A stretch of 64,000 nt of DNA, from NCBI RefSeq assembly GCF_036625195.1, contig NZ_JAZKUG010000001.1, forward strand, positions 1,674,001-1,738,000. The letters run 5' to 3'. A program made the position numbers and the translations under genes. This document shows, piece after piece, positions 53,965 through 62,345 of this stretch (position 1 is its first letter; the number at the start of each line of letters is the position of its first letter). The notes under the pieces were generated by a model. It saw only the letters and a list, made by a program, of their open reading frames with translations, made no database searches and was not told the DNA's origin. The stretch comes from Accumulibacter sp. (lineage in GTDB: Bacteria > Pseudomonadota > Gammaproteobacteria > Burkholderiales > Rhodocyclaceae).

Positions 53965-55114
53965 TCTTGACCTCGATGCCTTCAAGTACGTCAACGACGT
54001 CAGCGGCCACCAGGCAGGTGACGCGCTGCTCAAGATCGTCGCCGAAGAGGTCGCGCACGTCGCCCGCACGAGTGACCGGATCGGGCGCCTGGGCGGCGAC
54101 GAACTCGGCGTCCTGCTGCACGAGTGCGACAGTGCTGGCGCGGTGCAGGTGGCGGAGAAGATCAACCGACGCCTGGCCGAGATCAAGTTTCCCGGTCTCG
54201 GAGCCAATCACCGCGTATCTGCGAGCATCGGCATCGTCGTCTTCTCGGCGGCCAAGATGAATGCAGAACTGCTGCTGACCAACGCCGACATCGCCATGTA
54301 CCAGGCCAAGTCGAAGGGGGGAGGGGGGTGGCACGTCTACTCGGAGGGAGAGGGGGTGCAGGAAAGGATGCAGAATCGCCTGCACTGGGAGGAGATGATC
54401 AACCGCGCTCTGGCCAATGATGGGTTCATCGTTCACTATCAGCCGATCCTCGACATTGCTTCGCGCAAGGTGAGCCATTTCGAGGCGCTGGTGCGCATGC
54501 GCGCCGGCGACGGCGGTGTGGTGCCGCCGGGCATGTTCATGGAGGTGGCCGAGAGCAGCGGTCTGATACGCGAGATCGATCGTCATGTGACGGGCATGGT
54601 CCTGGCACGGATGGAGCTTTCTCGTCGGGCAGGGCGGAGGTACAGGTTCTCGATCAACCTGTCGGGTGTCAGCATCAATGACGCCAGCCTGCTGTCCTTC
54701 CTGCGCGAGAAGCTGGCGCAGAGGCGCGATCTAGCCGGTGACGTCGTGTTCGAGATTACCGAAACGGCGGCGGTGGCTGATTTCGCTGCCGCCCGCAGGT
54801 TCATGGGAGCCGTCCGGGAACTCGGTTGCACGTTCTCGCTCGATGATTTCGGCGTCGGCTTCTCGTCGTTCAATTACGTCAAACAGTTGCCGGTCGACTA
54901 CGTCAAGATCGACGGTTCTTTCGTCCGCTCCCTCGTCGACAGTCAGGACGACCAAGTCTTCGTCGAGGCACTGTCGAAAGTGGCGCATGGATTCGGCAAG
55001 AAAACCGTCGCCGAGTTCGTCGAGGATGAACGCGCCCTGAACATGCTGGCCAGCTTTGGCGTCGACTACGCTCAGGGCTACTTCATCGGCAAGCCGGCGG
55101 AGGAGATCCCTTGA
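53965..55114 (+). pseudogene. GGDEF-EAL sensor protein, 3' part
   Basis: The last 383 residues of the split gene. The GGDEF remainder starts LDLDAFKYVNDVSGHQAGD and has RLGGDELGVLL, a GGDEL variant of the active site. The complete EAL domain has FEALVRMR, the substrate- and metal-binding ETAAVAD and DDFGVGFSSFNYVKQLP, and VKIDGSFV, so phosphodiesterase activity is plausible. An internal start could still produce a soluble EAL protein, freed from its sensor. The frame begins directly after the IS end. Confidence 0.88.
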
Positions 55115-55157
55115 GCGGTCGCGGGCTTCCTGGGACCCGGGGTGGCCGGGGTGCCGG

Positions 55158-55166
55158 TGATATAAT
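55158..55166 (+). promoter_or_regulatory. Extended -10 promoter of hemA
   Basis: TGATATAAT, a consensus -10 with the TG extension, lies about 50 bases before hemA. No -35 is visible, as is common with extended -10 promoters. Confidence 0.5.
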
Positions 55167-55213
55167 GCGCGGCCATCCACGGCCCATCCGACTTGCGACC
55201 ACTCTCCTCCAGC

Positions 55214-56476
55214 ATGCCGTTGTATACCCTGGGCATCAACCACCATTCGGCGCCACTTTCGATTCGTGAGCAGGTGGCTTTCCACCCCGAAAGTGTACAG
55301 CTGGCGCTTGCCGACCTGACGCGTCGCAACTCGGTTCATGAAGCGGCAATTCTGTCGACCTGCAACCGTACGGAGGTCTACGTGGCGACCGATGCGCCCG
55401 ACGTGGCTTGCCAATGGCTGGCCGAGTATCACCGGTTGGAGCGGCGACAGATCGAGCCGTACCTGTATACCTACCCGGAGCGCGCGGCCGTGCGGCATGT
55501 TTTCCGGGTGGCCAGCGGACTTGATTCGATGGTCCTTGGCGAGCCACAGATCCTGGGGCAGATGAAGGAGGCCGTGCGTGCTGCCGATGAGGCAGGGACG
55601 TTGGGAACGACCCTGCACAAGCTGTTTCAGCAGTCCTTCGCGGTAGCCAAGGAGGTTCGCTCGACGACTGCCATCGGTTCCAACATCGTATCCATGGCGG
55701 CGGCGGCAGTTCGACTGGCGTGCAGGATCTTCGAGCGGATCGCCGAGCAGCGCATCCTCTTCATCGGCGCCGGCGAGATGGTCGAGCTGTGTGCCCGTCA
55801 TTTTGCCGTGCAGCAGCCGAGGCAGGTGGTGATTGCCAACCGCACGGTCGAGCGTGGGCTTGCTCTTGCCGATCGCTTTGGTGGTTCGGCCATCCGCCTC
55901 GAAGAACTCGGCGAGCGCCTCCCCCAGTTCGACATCGTAATTTCGTGCACTGCCAGCCCGCTGCCGATCATCGGCCTCGGCATGGTCGAACGGGCGATCA
56001 GGGTGCGTCGCCATCGCCCGATGTTCATGGTTGATCTCGCGGTCCCACGCGACATCGAACCCGAGGTCGGCGACATGGACGATGTCTTCCTGTACACGGT
56101 CGATGATTTGGCGCAGGTGGTGGAGTCCGGCATGGAATCGCGGCAGGCCGCCGTGGCGGACGCAGAGGCGATCATCAGCGAGCGTGTCGAAGTGTTTCTG
56201 CGTTGGCTCGCGACGCGGGCGACCGTTCCGGTCATCCGTTCGCTACGGGATGCGGCCGAACGCGCTCGCAGGCACGAGGTCGAGCACGCGCTGAAACTGC
56301 TGTCCAGGGGCGAGGATCCGGCACAGGTCCTCGAACACTTGTCGCACAGGCTGACCAACAAATTTCTGCATGCTCCGACACAGGCGTTGACGCAGGCCGG
56401 TGGCGACAACCACGACCTGCATTCGCTCGTCGGGTTGCTCTTCCACCCGCACGTGGATCACCGCCCAGGCGATTGA
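55214..56476 (+). CDS. hemA: Glutamyl-tRNA reductase
   Basis: A 420-residue HemA, the first committed enzyme of C5-pathway haem synthesis, reducing Glu-tRNA to glutamate-1-semialdehyde. GINHHSAPLSIREQ starts the catalytic domain, LSTCNRTEVYV has the nucleophilic cysteine (about residue 50), FIGAGEMVELCARHF is the NADPH site, and the C-terminal dimerisation helices are complete. ATG 55214 is chosen from this alignment; an ATG-like start seven codons earlier is weaker. The hemA-prfA-prmC order is conserved. Confidence 0.96.
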   Translation: MPLYTLGINHHSAPLSIREQVAFHPESVQLALADLTRRNSVHEAAILSTCNRTEVYVATDAPDVACQWLAEYHRLERRQIEPYLYTYPERAAVRHVFRVASGLDSMVLGEPQILGQMKEAVRAADEAGTLGTTLHKLFQQSFAVAKEVRSTTAIGSNIVSMAAAAVRLACRIFERIAEQRILFIGAGEMVELCARHFAVQQPRQVVIANRTVERGLALADRFGGSAIRLEELGERLPQFDIVISCTASPLPIIGLGMVERAIRVRRHRPMFMVDLAVPRDIEPEVGDMDDVFLYTVDDLAQVVESGMESRQAAVADAEAIISERVEVFLRWLATRATVPVIRSLRDAAERARRHEVEHALKLLSRGEDPAQVLEHLSHRLTNKFLHAPTQALTQAGGDNHDLHSLVGLLFHPHVDHRPGD

Positions 56477-56548
56477 CCGGCCGCGCCGAAACCACACTCC
56501 CGCTGGAACCCGATCCCGCATTCCTCACCTGCCGGAACCGACCATCTG

Positions 56549-57631
56549 ATGAACGAAAGCATTCGTGAAAAACTGGAGCACCTTGCCGGGCGACTCGACG
56601 AGCTGGACCGCATGCTGGCGCAGGGTGAAGCGACCCGGGACATCGATGAGTATCGCAAATTGTCGCGCGAGCACGCTGAACTTGGCCCGCTGGTTCTGCT
56701 GTACCATGACTGGCGGCGAGCCCAGGCGGATTTGGCAAGCGGCATCGAGATGCTGGCGGATCCCGAGCTGCGGGAGCTGGCCGAGGCCGAGGTTTCCGCC
56801 ATTCGCGGACGCCTGCCGGCAATTGAAGATGAGCTGCAGAAGCTGCTGCTGCCGCGCGACGCCAATGACGAGCGCAACGTCTTTCTCGAGATACGCGCCG
56901 GCACGGGTGGCGATGAGTCCGCACTTTTTGCCGGCAACCTGTTTCGCATGTATGCGCGCTACGCAGAGCGTCGGCGCTGGCAGGTCGAGGTGATCTCGGC
57001 GAGTGTTTCCGACCTCGGTGGCTATCGCGAAGTCATTGCCCGCATCGTTGGCGGTGGCGTTTACTCCCGCCTGAAGTTCGAGTCGGGAGGTCACCGAGTG
57101 CAGCGTGTTCCAGAGACCGAAGCACAGGGCCGCATCCATACCTCGGCTTGTACCGTGGCGATCATGCCGGAGGCGGAAGCGCTGGAAGAGGTTCTGATCA
57201 GCCCAACGGACATCCGTGTCGATACCTATCGTGCATCCGGCGCGGGAGGTCAGCACATCAACAAGACCGACTCGGCAGTGCGCATCACCCACCTGCCCAC
57301 CGGGATCGTCGTCGAGTGCCAGGATGACCGCTCGCAACACAAGAACAAGGCGCAGGCGATGTCCGTCCTGGTCGCTCGAATCAAGGATCTGCAGGAACGC
57401 GAGCAGCACGCCAACATCGCTTCCACGCGCAGGAACCTCATCGGCAGCGGTGATCGTTCGGAGCGGATTCGCACCTACAACTTCCCACAGGGGCGCGTGA
57501 CGGACCACCGGATCAACCTGACGCTGTACAAGATCGACGCTATCATGGATGGTGAGCTTGACGAACTCATCACGGCACTCACTGCCGAGCATCAGGCTGA
57601 TCAGCTGGCCATGCTCGCCGATGCCGGGTGA
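56549..57631 (+). CDS. prfA: Peptide chain release factor 1
   Basis: A 360-residue RF1 that reads UAA and UAG. RASGAGGQHINKTDSAVRI holds the GGQ that enters the peptidyl-transferase centre; the PxT-type anticodon region lies earlier. Length and N-terminal coiled coil are standard. The next gene, prmC, methylates the glutamine of GGQ. Confidence 0.97.
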   Translation: MNESIREKLEHLAGRLDELDRMLAQGEATRDIDEYRKLSREHAELGPLVLLYHDWRRAQADLASGIEMLADPELRELAEAEVSAIRGRLPAIEDELQKLLLPRDANDERNVFLEIRAGTGGDESALFAGNLFRMYARYAERRRWQVEVISASVSDLGGYREVIARIVGGGVYSRLKFESGGHRVQRVPETEAQGRIHTSACTVAIMPEAEALEEVLISPTDIRVDTYRASGAGGQHINKTDSAVRITHLPTGIVVECQDDRSQHKNKAQAMSVLVARIKDLQEREQHANIASTRRNLIGSGDRSERIRTYNFPQGRVTDHRINLTLYKIDAIMDGELDELITALTAEHQADQLAMLADAG

Positions 57632-58535
57632 CGCGTCTGGCAGCGGCTTGGTGACGACCATCGGCGAAGCTTGGCGGCTTGCAAGACAGCGGATCGATCG
57701 CCTCGATGCCCGCCTGCTGACTGAGCACGTGGCCAGTTGCAGCCACGCCGACCTTCTCGCTCATCCGAGCCGGCCGCTGTCAGCGCGGCAGGTGTGGCAA
57801 CTCGAAGCGCTCGTGCAGCGACGTACGAGCGGTGAGCCTCTCGCTCACTTGGTCGGGTCAGTGGGCTTCTACGGTCGCGAGTTCAGGGTCAACGCCGACG
57901 TGCTGGTGCCGCGTCCCGAAACGGAACTGCTGGTGGAACTGGCACTCGAAAGACTGCGAGCGTTGCACGAACCCGCTGTCGCGGATCTCGGAACGGGTTC
58001 CGGCGTGTTGGCGATCAGCTTGAAGTGCCTTTGCCCGCAAGCCAGGGTGGTGGCAGTCGATCTGTCACCAGCGGCGCTGGCCGTGGCGCGAATGAACGCG
58101 GCTCTGCACCGGGTGAGCATACGCTTTCTCGAAGGCGATTGGTATGGACCACTCGCTGGTGAGCGCTTCGATCTGATTGTCGCCAACCCGCCCTACGTGG
58201 CCATGTCTGACCCGCATCTGGAGAGCGGTGGCCTGCCGTTCGAACCGCGGATGGCTTTGACCGATGGTGTCGCGGGGGGCGACGGACTGGACTGCACGCG
58301 GGTGATCGTTGGCGGTGCGGCGATGCACCTGCTGCCGGGAGGCTGCCTGCTGATCGAGCATGGGCATGATCAGGGCGAGGCAGTTCGCCAGTTGCTGCAA
58401 GAGGCCGGTCTGGCCGGCGTGGCGACCTGGTCCGACCTGGCAGGGATCGAGCGGGTCAGCGCTGGGCGCGTGCCGGGCAGCCGGGACAAAGAGTCGCAGC
58501 AGGACGGTTTCTTTCTTCAACCAGATGAGCTATGA
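57621..58535 (+). CDS. prmC: Release-factor glutamine N5-methyltransferase
   Basis: A 304-residue (from ATG 57621) SAM enzyme that methylates the GGQ glutamine of RF1 and RF2. VADLGTGSGVLAISL is motif I, and LIVANPPYVAMSDP contains the catalytic NPPY. An N-terminal helical domain (LLTEHVASCSHADLLAHP) matches PrmC. The ATG overlaps prfA by 11 bases; GTG 57651, which gives 294 residues, is an equal alternative. Confidence 0.94.
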   Translation: MPGDASGSGLVTTIGEAWRLARQRIDRLDARLLTEHVASCSHADLLAHPSRPLSARQVWQLEALVQRRTSGEPLAHLVGSVGFYGREFRVNADVLVPRPETELLVELALERLRALHEPAVADLGTGSGVLAISLKCLCPQARVVAVDLSPAALAVARMNAALHRVSIRFLEGDWYGPLAGERFDLIVANPPYVAMSDPHLESGGLPFEPRMALTDGVAGGDGLDCTRVIVGGAAMHLLPGGCLLIEHGHDQGEAVRQLLQEAGLAGVATWSDLAGIERVSAGRVPGSRDKESQQDGFFLQPDEL

Positions 58536-58544
58536 GGTTTCAAG

Positions 58545-58868
58545 ATGGATGTGCAGCAGCTGATCAAGGAGCAGGTGACGAGCAACCCAGTGGTCCTTTA
58601 CATGAAAGGGACGCCACAGTTTCCGCAGTGCGGCTTCTCGGCGGTGTCGGTCCAGATTCTCAGGGCTTGTGGTCTTTCGAGTTTCTTCAGTGTCAATGTC
58701 CTCGAAGCCCCGGAGATTCGCAGCGGTATCAAGGAGTTTGCCAATTGGCCGACGATTCCGCAGCTGTATGTCGGTGGCGAGTTCATCGGCGGTTGCGATA
58801 TCATGCGCGAGATGTACGAGGAGGGCGAGTTGCAGAAGCTCCTGCAGGATCAGGCTGGCGTCAGCTGA
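58545..58868 (+). CDS. grxD: Monothiol glutaredoxin, Grx4 type
   Basis: A 107-residue CGFS glutaredoxin. MKGTPQFPQCGFSAVSVQIL has the active-site CGFS, and WPTIPQLYVGGEFIGGCDI the glutathione site. These proteins carry 2Fe-2S clusters with glutathione and pass them to other proteins. It starts nine bases after prmC. Confidence 0.95.
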   Translation: MDVQQLIKEQVTSNPVVLYMKGTPQFPQCGFSAVSVQILRACGLSSFFSVNVLEAPEIRSGIKEFANWPTIPQLYVGGEFIGGCDIMREMYEEGELQKLLQDQAGVS

Positions 58869-59000
58869 AGACTCGTTCCGCTGGCAGTGGCCATGTCGAC
58901 GGGCATGGCCTCGCCGACACTCGCCTGGGTTCGGGCTCTTCTCTCCGCAGTCGCTTGGCGCGACCATCAGCCGCTGGCAGACCATTCAAAGGGAGGCCAC

Positions 59001-59534
59001 ATGACTATGCGACCCTCAATCGGACGGTTCGCGCCGACCCTGTTTCTTGCGATCGTGCTTTCGGCGTGTGCCGGTTACAGCGGCTACGGCCTGAAGCCCG
59101 GCGTGGCGACCGTGTCCGACGTCATGGCGACGATGGGCACGCCGGCGATGCGTTGGCTGGACGCCGATGGCAGCGAGCAGCTGGCCTATCCTCGTGGCCC
59201 ATCCGGTCCGCAGACGTTCATGGTCTTCATCGCCCCGGACGGCAGACTGCGGCGGATCGAGCAGGTGCTGGACATGGAGCACTTTGCGCGTATCGAGCCG
59301 GGCAAGAGCGACCGGGAGTCCGTCCTGCGTCTCCTCGGTCCGCCGGTGCCGCAATGGACCGAGTATTTCAGCGCGCGCAACGAACTCGTCTGGGAGTGGC
59401 AGTTCTGCGATTCGTGGAACCAACTCGCGCGCTTTGACGTCCTCTTCGACGCAAGTACCGGGATCGTCCGCACGAGTTACCAACGCCAGGCACTGATGGG
59501 CTGGAATGGCGTAGCACCCTTCTGCGGCCACTGA
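59001..59534 (+). CDS. Outer-membrane lipoprotein, BamE-like fold
   Basis: A 177-residue lipoprotein. The signal peptide ends in the lipobox LSAC-A, and the mature part has the SmpA/OmlA-like pattern VATVSDVMATMGTPAMRWLD. The fold is duplicated: a second copy of the pattern occurs at KSDRESVLRLLGPPVPQW. ATG 59001 follows GGGAGG. BamE itself is shorter and not duplicated, so this is a relative of unknown role. Confidence 0.78.
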   Translation: MTMRPSIGRFAPTLFLAIVLSACAGYSGYGLKPGVATVSDVMATMGTPAMRWLDADGSEQLAYPRGPSGPQTFMVFIAPDGRLRRIEQVLDMEHFARIEPGKSDRESVLRLLGPPVPQWTEYFSARNELVWEWQFCDSWNQLARFDVLFDASTGIVRTSYQRQALMGWNGVAPFCGH

Positions 59535-59593
59535 GCAGCACACTCGGCGCCACCGCCCGCGCCGCGGCTTACTGGGGCCATCGGCAGCCGGCG

Positions 59594-60880
59594 TCAGAAC
59601 GAGACGAGGCGGACATTGGCCGAGGTCAGCCGATCGCTGAGGACGGCGAGGAAGGCCTGGTAAAAGTGCATGCGGCAGGTTGCCGACGATTCCTGCAGGG
59701 CAGCCGCGGCGATCATCACCAGCTTGGCGTCGGTCAGCGCGACGACGTCGGCGCCGCGCAGCGCAGTCGCCTTGCCGATCACCGCCATTTCACCGAAACA
59801 CTCGCCACTGGTCAGCAGATCGAGAAGCATACCGTTCTTGAGCACTTTCAGTTCGCCTTCGGCGAGGAAGTAAAAGCAATCCCCTACCTCGCCGTCGGCA
59901 ATGATGACGGTGTCGGGGGCAACCCGGCTCCATCTCGAGAAGCGGACTACTTCCCAGATCTCGGCTTCGGAGAACTCGGCAAAGAAGCCGAATGACCGAA
60001 GCTTTTCGAACTTCTCGAAATCGGCCATGCGCTCCGCTGGCACGCTTGGCCTCCTGCCGCGGAAGGCGAGAGTCAGGTCGTGTCCGAACTCGGTCCAACT
60101 GCTGTACCGCGCATCCAGCTGCTTGTTCATCGCACGCGCGACGATCGCATCGAGCGCTGCGGGGATCTCATTGCGCAGCGACGACGGGCGGCGCGGCTCG
60201 GCGTTGATGATCTGGTATATCAGATCGTAGCTGTTGCGTGCCTGAAACGGCAACTGCCCGGTCAGCAACTGGTACATGACGACGCCGAGCGAGTAGATGT
60301 CGGTCTGGTGATCCAGCGCTCGGTCCTTCACCTGCTCGGGCGACATGTAGGCGGGCGAGCCGATGCCGAGTACCAGCGTCCGCTCTGGCGAACCGATGAT
60401 CGCGGCGCCAAAATCGGAGACCTTGATGTCACCCTGATTGCGGTCGGTACTGGCAAAGAGGATGTTCGCCGGTTTGATGTCGCGATGGGTGATGCCCATC
60501 CGAAAGGCGAAGTCGAGCGCCCGAGTGCACTTGAAGATGATTTCGACGACACGCTCGATGGGCAGCAACTGGCCCCGGGAGCAGACGCTTTCGAGTGTGC
60601 CGCCCGGAACATACTCCATGACGATGTAGCAGAGCTGGTCATCGACCACAGCATCGTAGGTCTGCACGATGTGCGGGTGGGACATCTTGCCGATCAGCGC
60701 GGCCTCGTTGAGGAAGAGGTGAGTGTATAGCTTGCCTCTCCTGGGATCCTTGAGGATGCCGGGGAAAGCAATCTTGATCGCCACCTCGCGTCGTGAGAAC
60801 GGGTCGCTTCCCAGATAGACGGTGGACGTCGCCCCGCGGCCGATCTCGCGCACCAGTTCATACTTTCCGACCTTGTCCAT
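59594..60880 (-). CDS. Serine/threonine protein kinase fused to a cyclic-nucleotide-binding domain
   Basis: A 428-residue cytoplasmic protein. Residues 1-275 are a PknB-like kinase: GRGATSTVYLG (P-loop), VAIKIAF (lysine), ITHRDIKPANILF (catalytic loop), VSDFGAAI (metal) and GSPAYMSPEQ (activation-segment end). Residues about 295-425 are a cNMP-binding barrel with GDCFYFLAEGEL and SGECFGEMAVIG, the phosphate-binding-cassette region. The PBC has FGEMAVIGKATALRGADVVAL where a conserved Arg normally precedes the acidic end, so binding is plausible. No membrane helix or PASTA repeats. It ends toward the BamE-like gene. Confidence 0.88.
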   Translation of the reverse strand: MDKVGKYELVREIGRGATSTVYLGSDPFSRREVAIKIAFPGILKDPRRGKLYTHLFLNEAALIGKMSHPHIVQTYDAVVDDQLCYIVMEYVPGGTLESVCSRGQLLPIERVVEIIFKCTRALDFAFRMGITHRDIKPANILFASTDRNQGDIKVSDFGAAIIGSPERTLVLGIGSPAYMSPEQVKDRALDHQTDIYSLGVVMYQLLTGQLPFQARNSYDLIYQIINAEPRRPSSLRNEIPAALDAIVARAMNKQLDARYSSWTEFGHDLTLAFRGRRPSVPAERMADFEKFEKLRSFGFFAEFSEAEIWEVVRFSRWSRVAPDTVIIADGEVGDCFYFLAEGELKVLKNGMLLDLLTSGECFGEMAVIGKATALRGADVVALTDAKLVMIAAAALQESSATCRMHFYQAFLAVLSDRLTSANVRLVSF

Positions 60881-60895
60881 CCCGACGACAGGCGC

Positions 60896-62284
60896 CTAGG
60901 TTGGCGAACGGGCGCGGGCGATCGCTGCCCTGACTTGCCGTGGCGCCGTGGCGCCGTGGTGATCGCGCGCTGCCAGTGAGCCCTCGACCGTCAGCACGGC
61001 GAAGACGTCATCGTCGATCAGCGGCGAGAACTGGCGCAGTTCGGCGAGCGACAATTGCGCCAGGTCCGTACCCCGCTCCTCGGCGCGGCGAACGGCCTGC
61101 CCCACTGCTTCATGGGCATCACGAAACGGCAGGCCCTTGCGGGTCAGGTAGTCGGCGAGGTCGGTGGCTGTCGCAAAACCCTGGCGCAGTGCGCTGCGCA
61201 TGTTCTCTGCATTGGCGGTGATCCCGGGGATCATCTCGATGAAGATGCGCAACGTATCGGTAACGGTGTCGATGGCGTCGAAAAGTGGCTCCTTGTCTTC
61301 CTGGTTGTCCTTGTTGTAGGCCAGTGGCTGGCCCTTCATCAGGGTCAGCAGGCCGACAAGGTGGCCGAAGACGCGGCCGGTCTTGCCGCGTGCCAGCTCG
61401 GGCACGTCCGGGTTCCGCTTCTGCGGCATGATCGAGCTGCCGGTGCAGAAGCGGTCAGCCAGGGTGATGAAGCCGAAACGCGGGTTCATCCACAGCACGA
61501 GTTCTTCCGATAGCCGCGACAGATGCATCATCAGCAGGGCGCTGGCGGCACAGAATTCAATCGCGAAATCGCGGTCCGAGACGGCATCCAGTGAATTCCC
61601 GCAGACTGCGTCGAAGCCGAGCAACTCGGCGACGTACTGCCGGTCGATCGGATAGGTGGTGCCAGCGAGCGCGGCCGCCCCGAGCGGCAAACGGTTGGTG
61701 CGACGCCGACAATCGGCGAAGCGTTCGGCGTCCCGGCGCGCCATCTCGACATAGGCGAGCAGGTGGTGTCCGAGGGTCACCGGCTGCGCGACCTGCAGGT
61801 GGGTGAAGCCAGGCAGTGGGGTTGCCGCTTCCCGCTCCGCCAAGTCCAGGAGGCGGCTCTGGAACTCGCCAAGCAGGGCGTCGATACCGTCGATCGCGTC
61901 GCGCAGGAAGAGACGAATGTCGGTCGCCACTTGGTCGTTGCGCGAGCGACCGGTGTGCAGCCGTTTGCCGGCGTCGCCGATCAGCGTCGTCAACCGTTTC
62001 TCTATGTTCAGGTGCACGTCTTCCAGGTCGACCGACCAGAGGAAGACACCGCTGGCAATCTCGTCTGCCACCTGCGTCATGCCCCGCTCGATGTCGGCAA
62101 GGTCGGCTGCACTGATGATTCCTTGCCGCGCCAGCATCGTTGCGTGCGCCAGCGAGGCCCGGATGTCTTGCCGCCACATCCGCTGGTCGAAGCGGACCGA
62201 GGCGGTGTAGCGTTTGACGAGTTCGGAAGTAGGTTCGGAGAAGCGGCCGGCCCAAGTGTACTGGGAAGGGTCCGATGGGCTCAT
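60896..62284 (-). CDS. argH: Argininosuccinate lyase
   Basis: A 462-residue ArgH, last step of arginine synthesis, splitting argininosuccinate into arginine and fumarate. GSSIMPQKRNPD is the fumarase-superfamily signature with the catalytic serine, and HTGRSRNDQVATD is the substrate loop. ATG 62284 is used; a TTG six bases upstream is the only close alternative. The gene ends 15 bases from the start of the protein kinase gene, in the same direction. Confidence 0.96.
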   Translation of the reverse strand: MSPSDPSQYTWAGRFSEPTSELVKRYTASVRFDQRMWRQDIRASLAHATMLARQGIISAADLADIERGMTQVADEIASGVFLWSVDLEDVHLNIEKRLTTLIGDAGKRLHTGRSRNDQVATDIRLFLRDAIDGIDALLGEFQSRLLDLAEREAATPLPGFTHLQVAQPVTLGHHLLAYVEMARRDAERFADCRRRTNRLPLGAAALAGTTYPIDRQYVAELLGFDAVCGNSLDAVSDRDFAIEFCAASALLMMHLSRLSEELVLWMNPRFGFITLADRFCTGSSIMPQKRNPDVPELARGKTGRVFGHLVGLLTLMKGQPLAYNKDNQEDKEPLFDAIDTVTDTLRIFIEMIPGITANAENMRSALRQGFATATDLADYLTRKGLPFRDAHEAVGQAVRRAEERGTDLAQLSLAELRQFSPLIDDDVFAVLTVEGSLAARDHHGATAPRQVRAAIARARSPT

Positions 62285-62345
62285 GGGCAACAGGTTCCTG
62301 GGCTAAAATCATTCGTAGAACCTTGAACAGGCGCCACTGCAACTG

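Noticed and set aside
60936..60960. Tandem GGCGCCGTG repeat at the end of argH
   Set aside because: It encodes the HHGATAPRQ region near the C-terminus of ArgH and has only two copies, so it is ordinary coding sequence.
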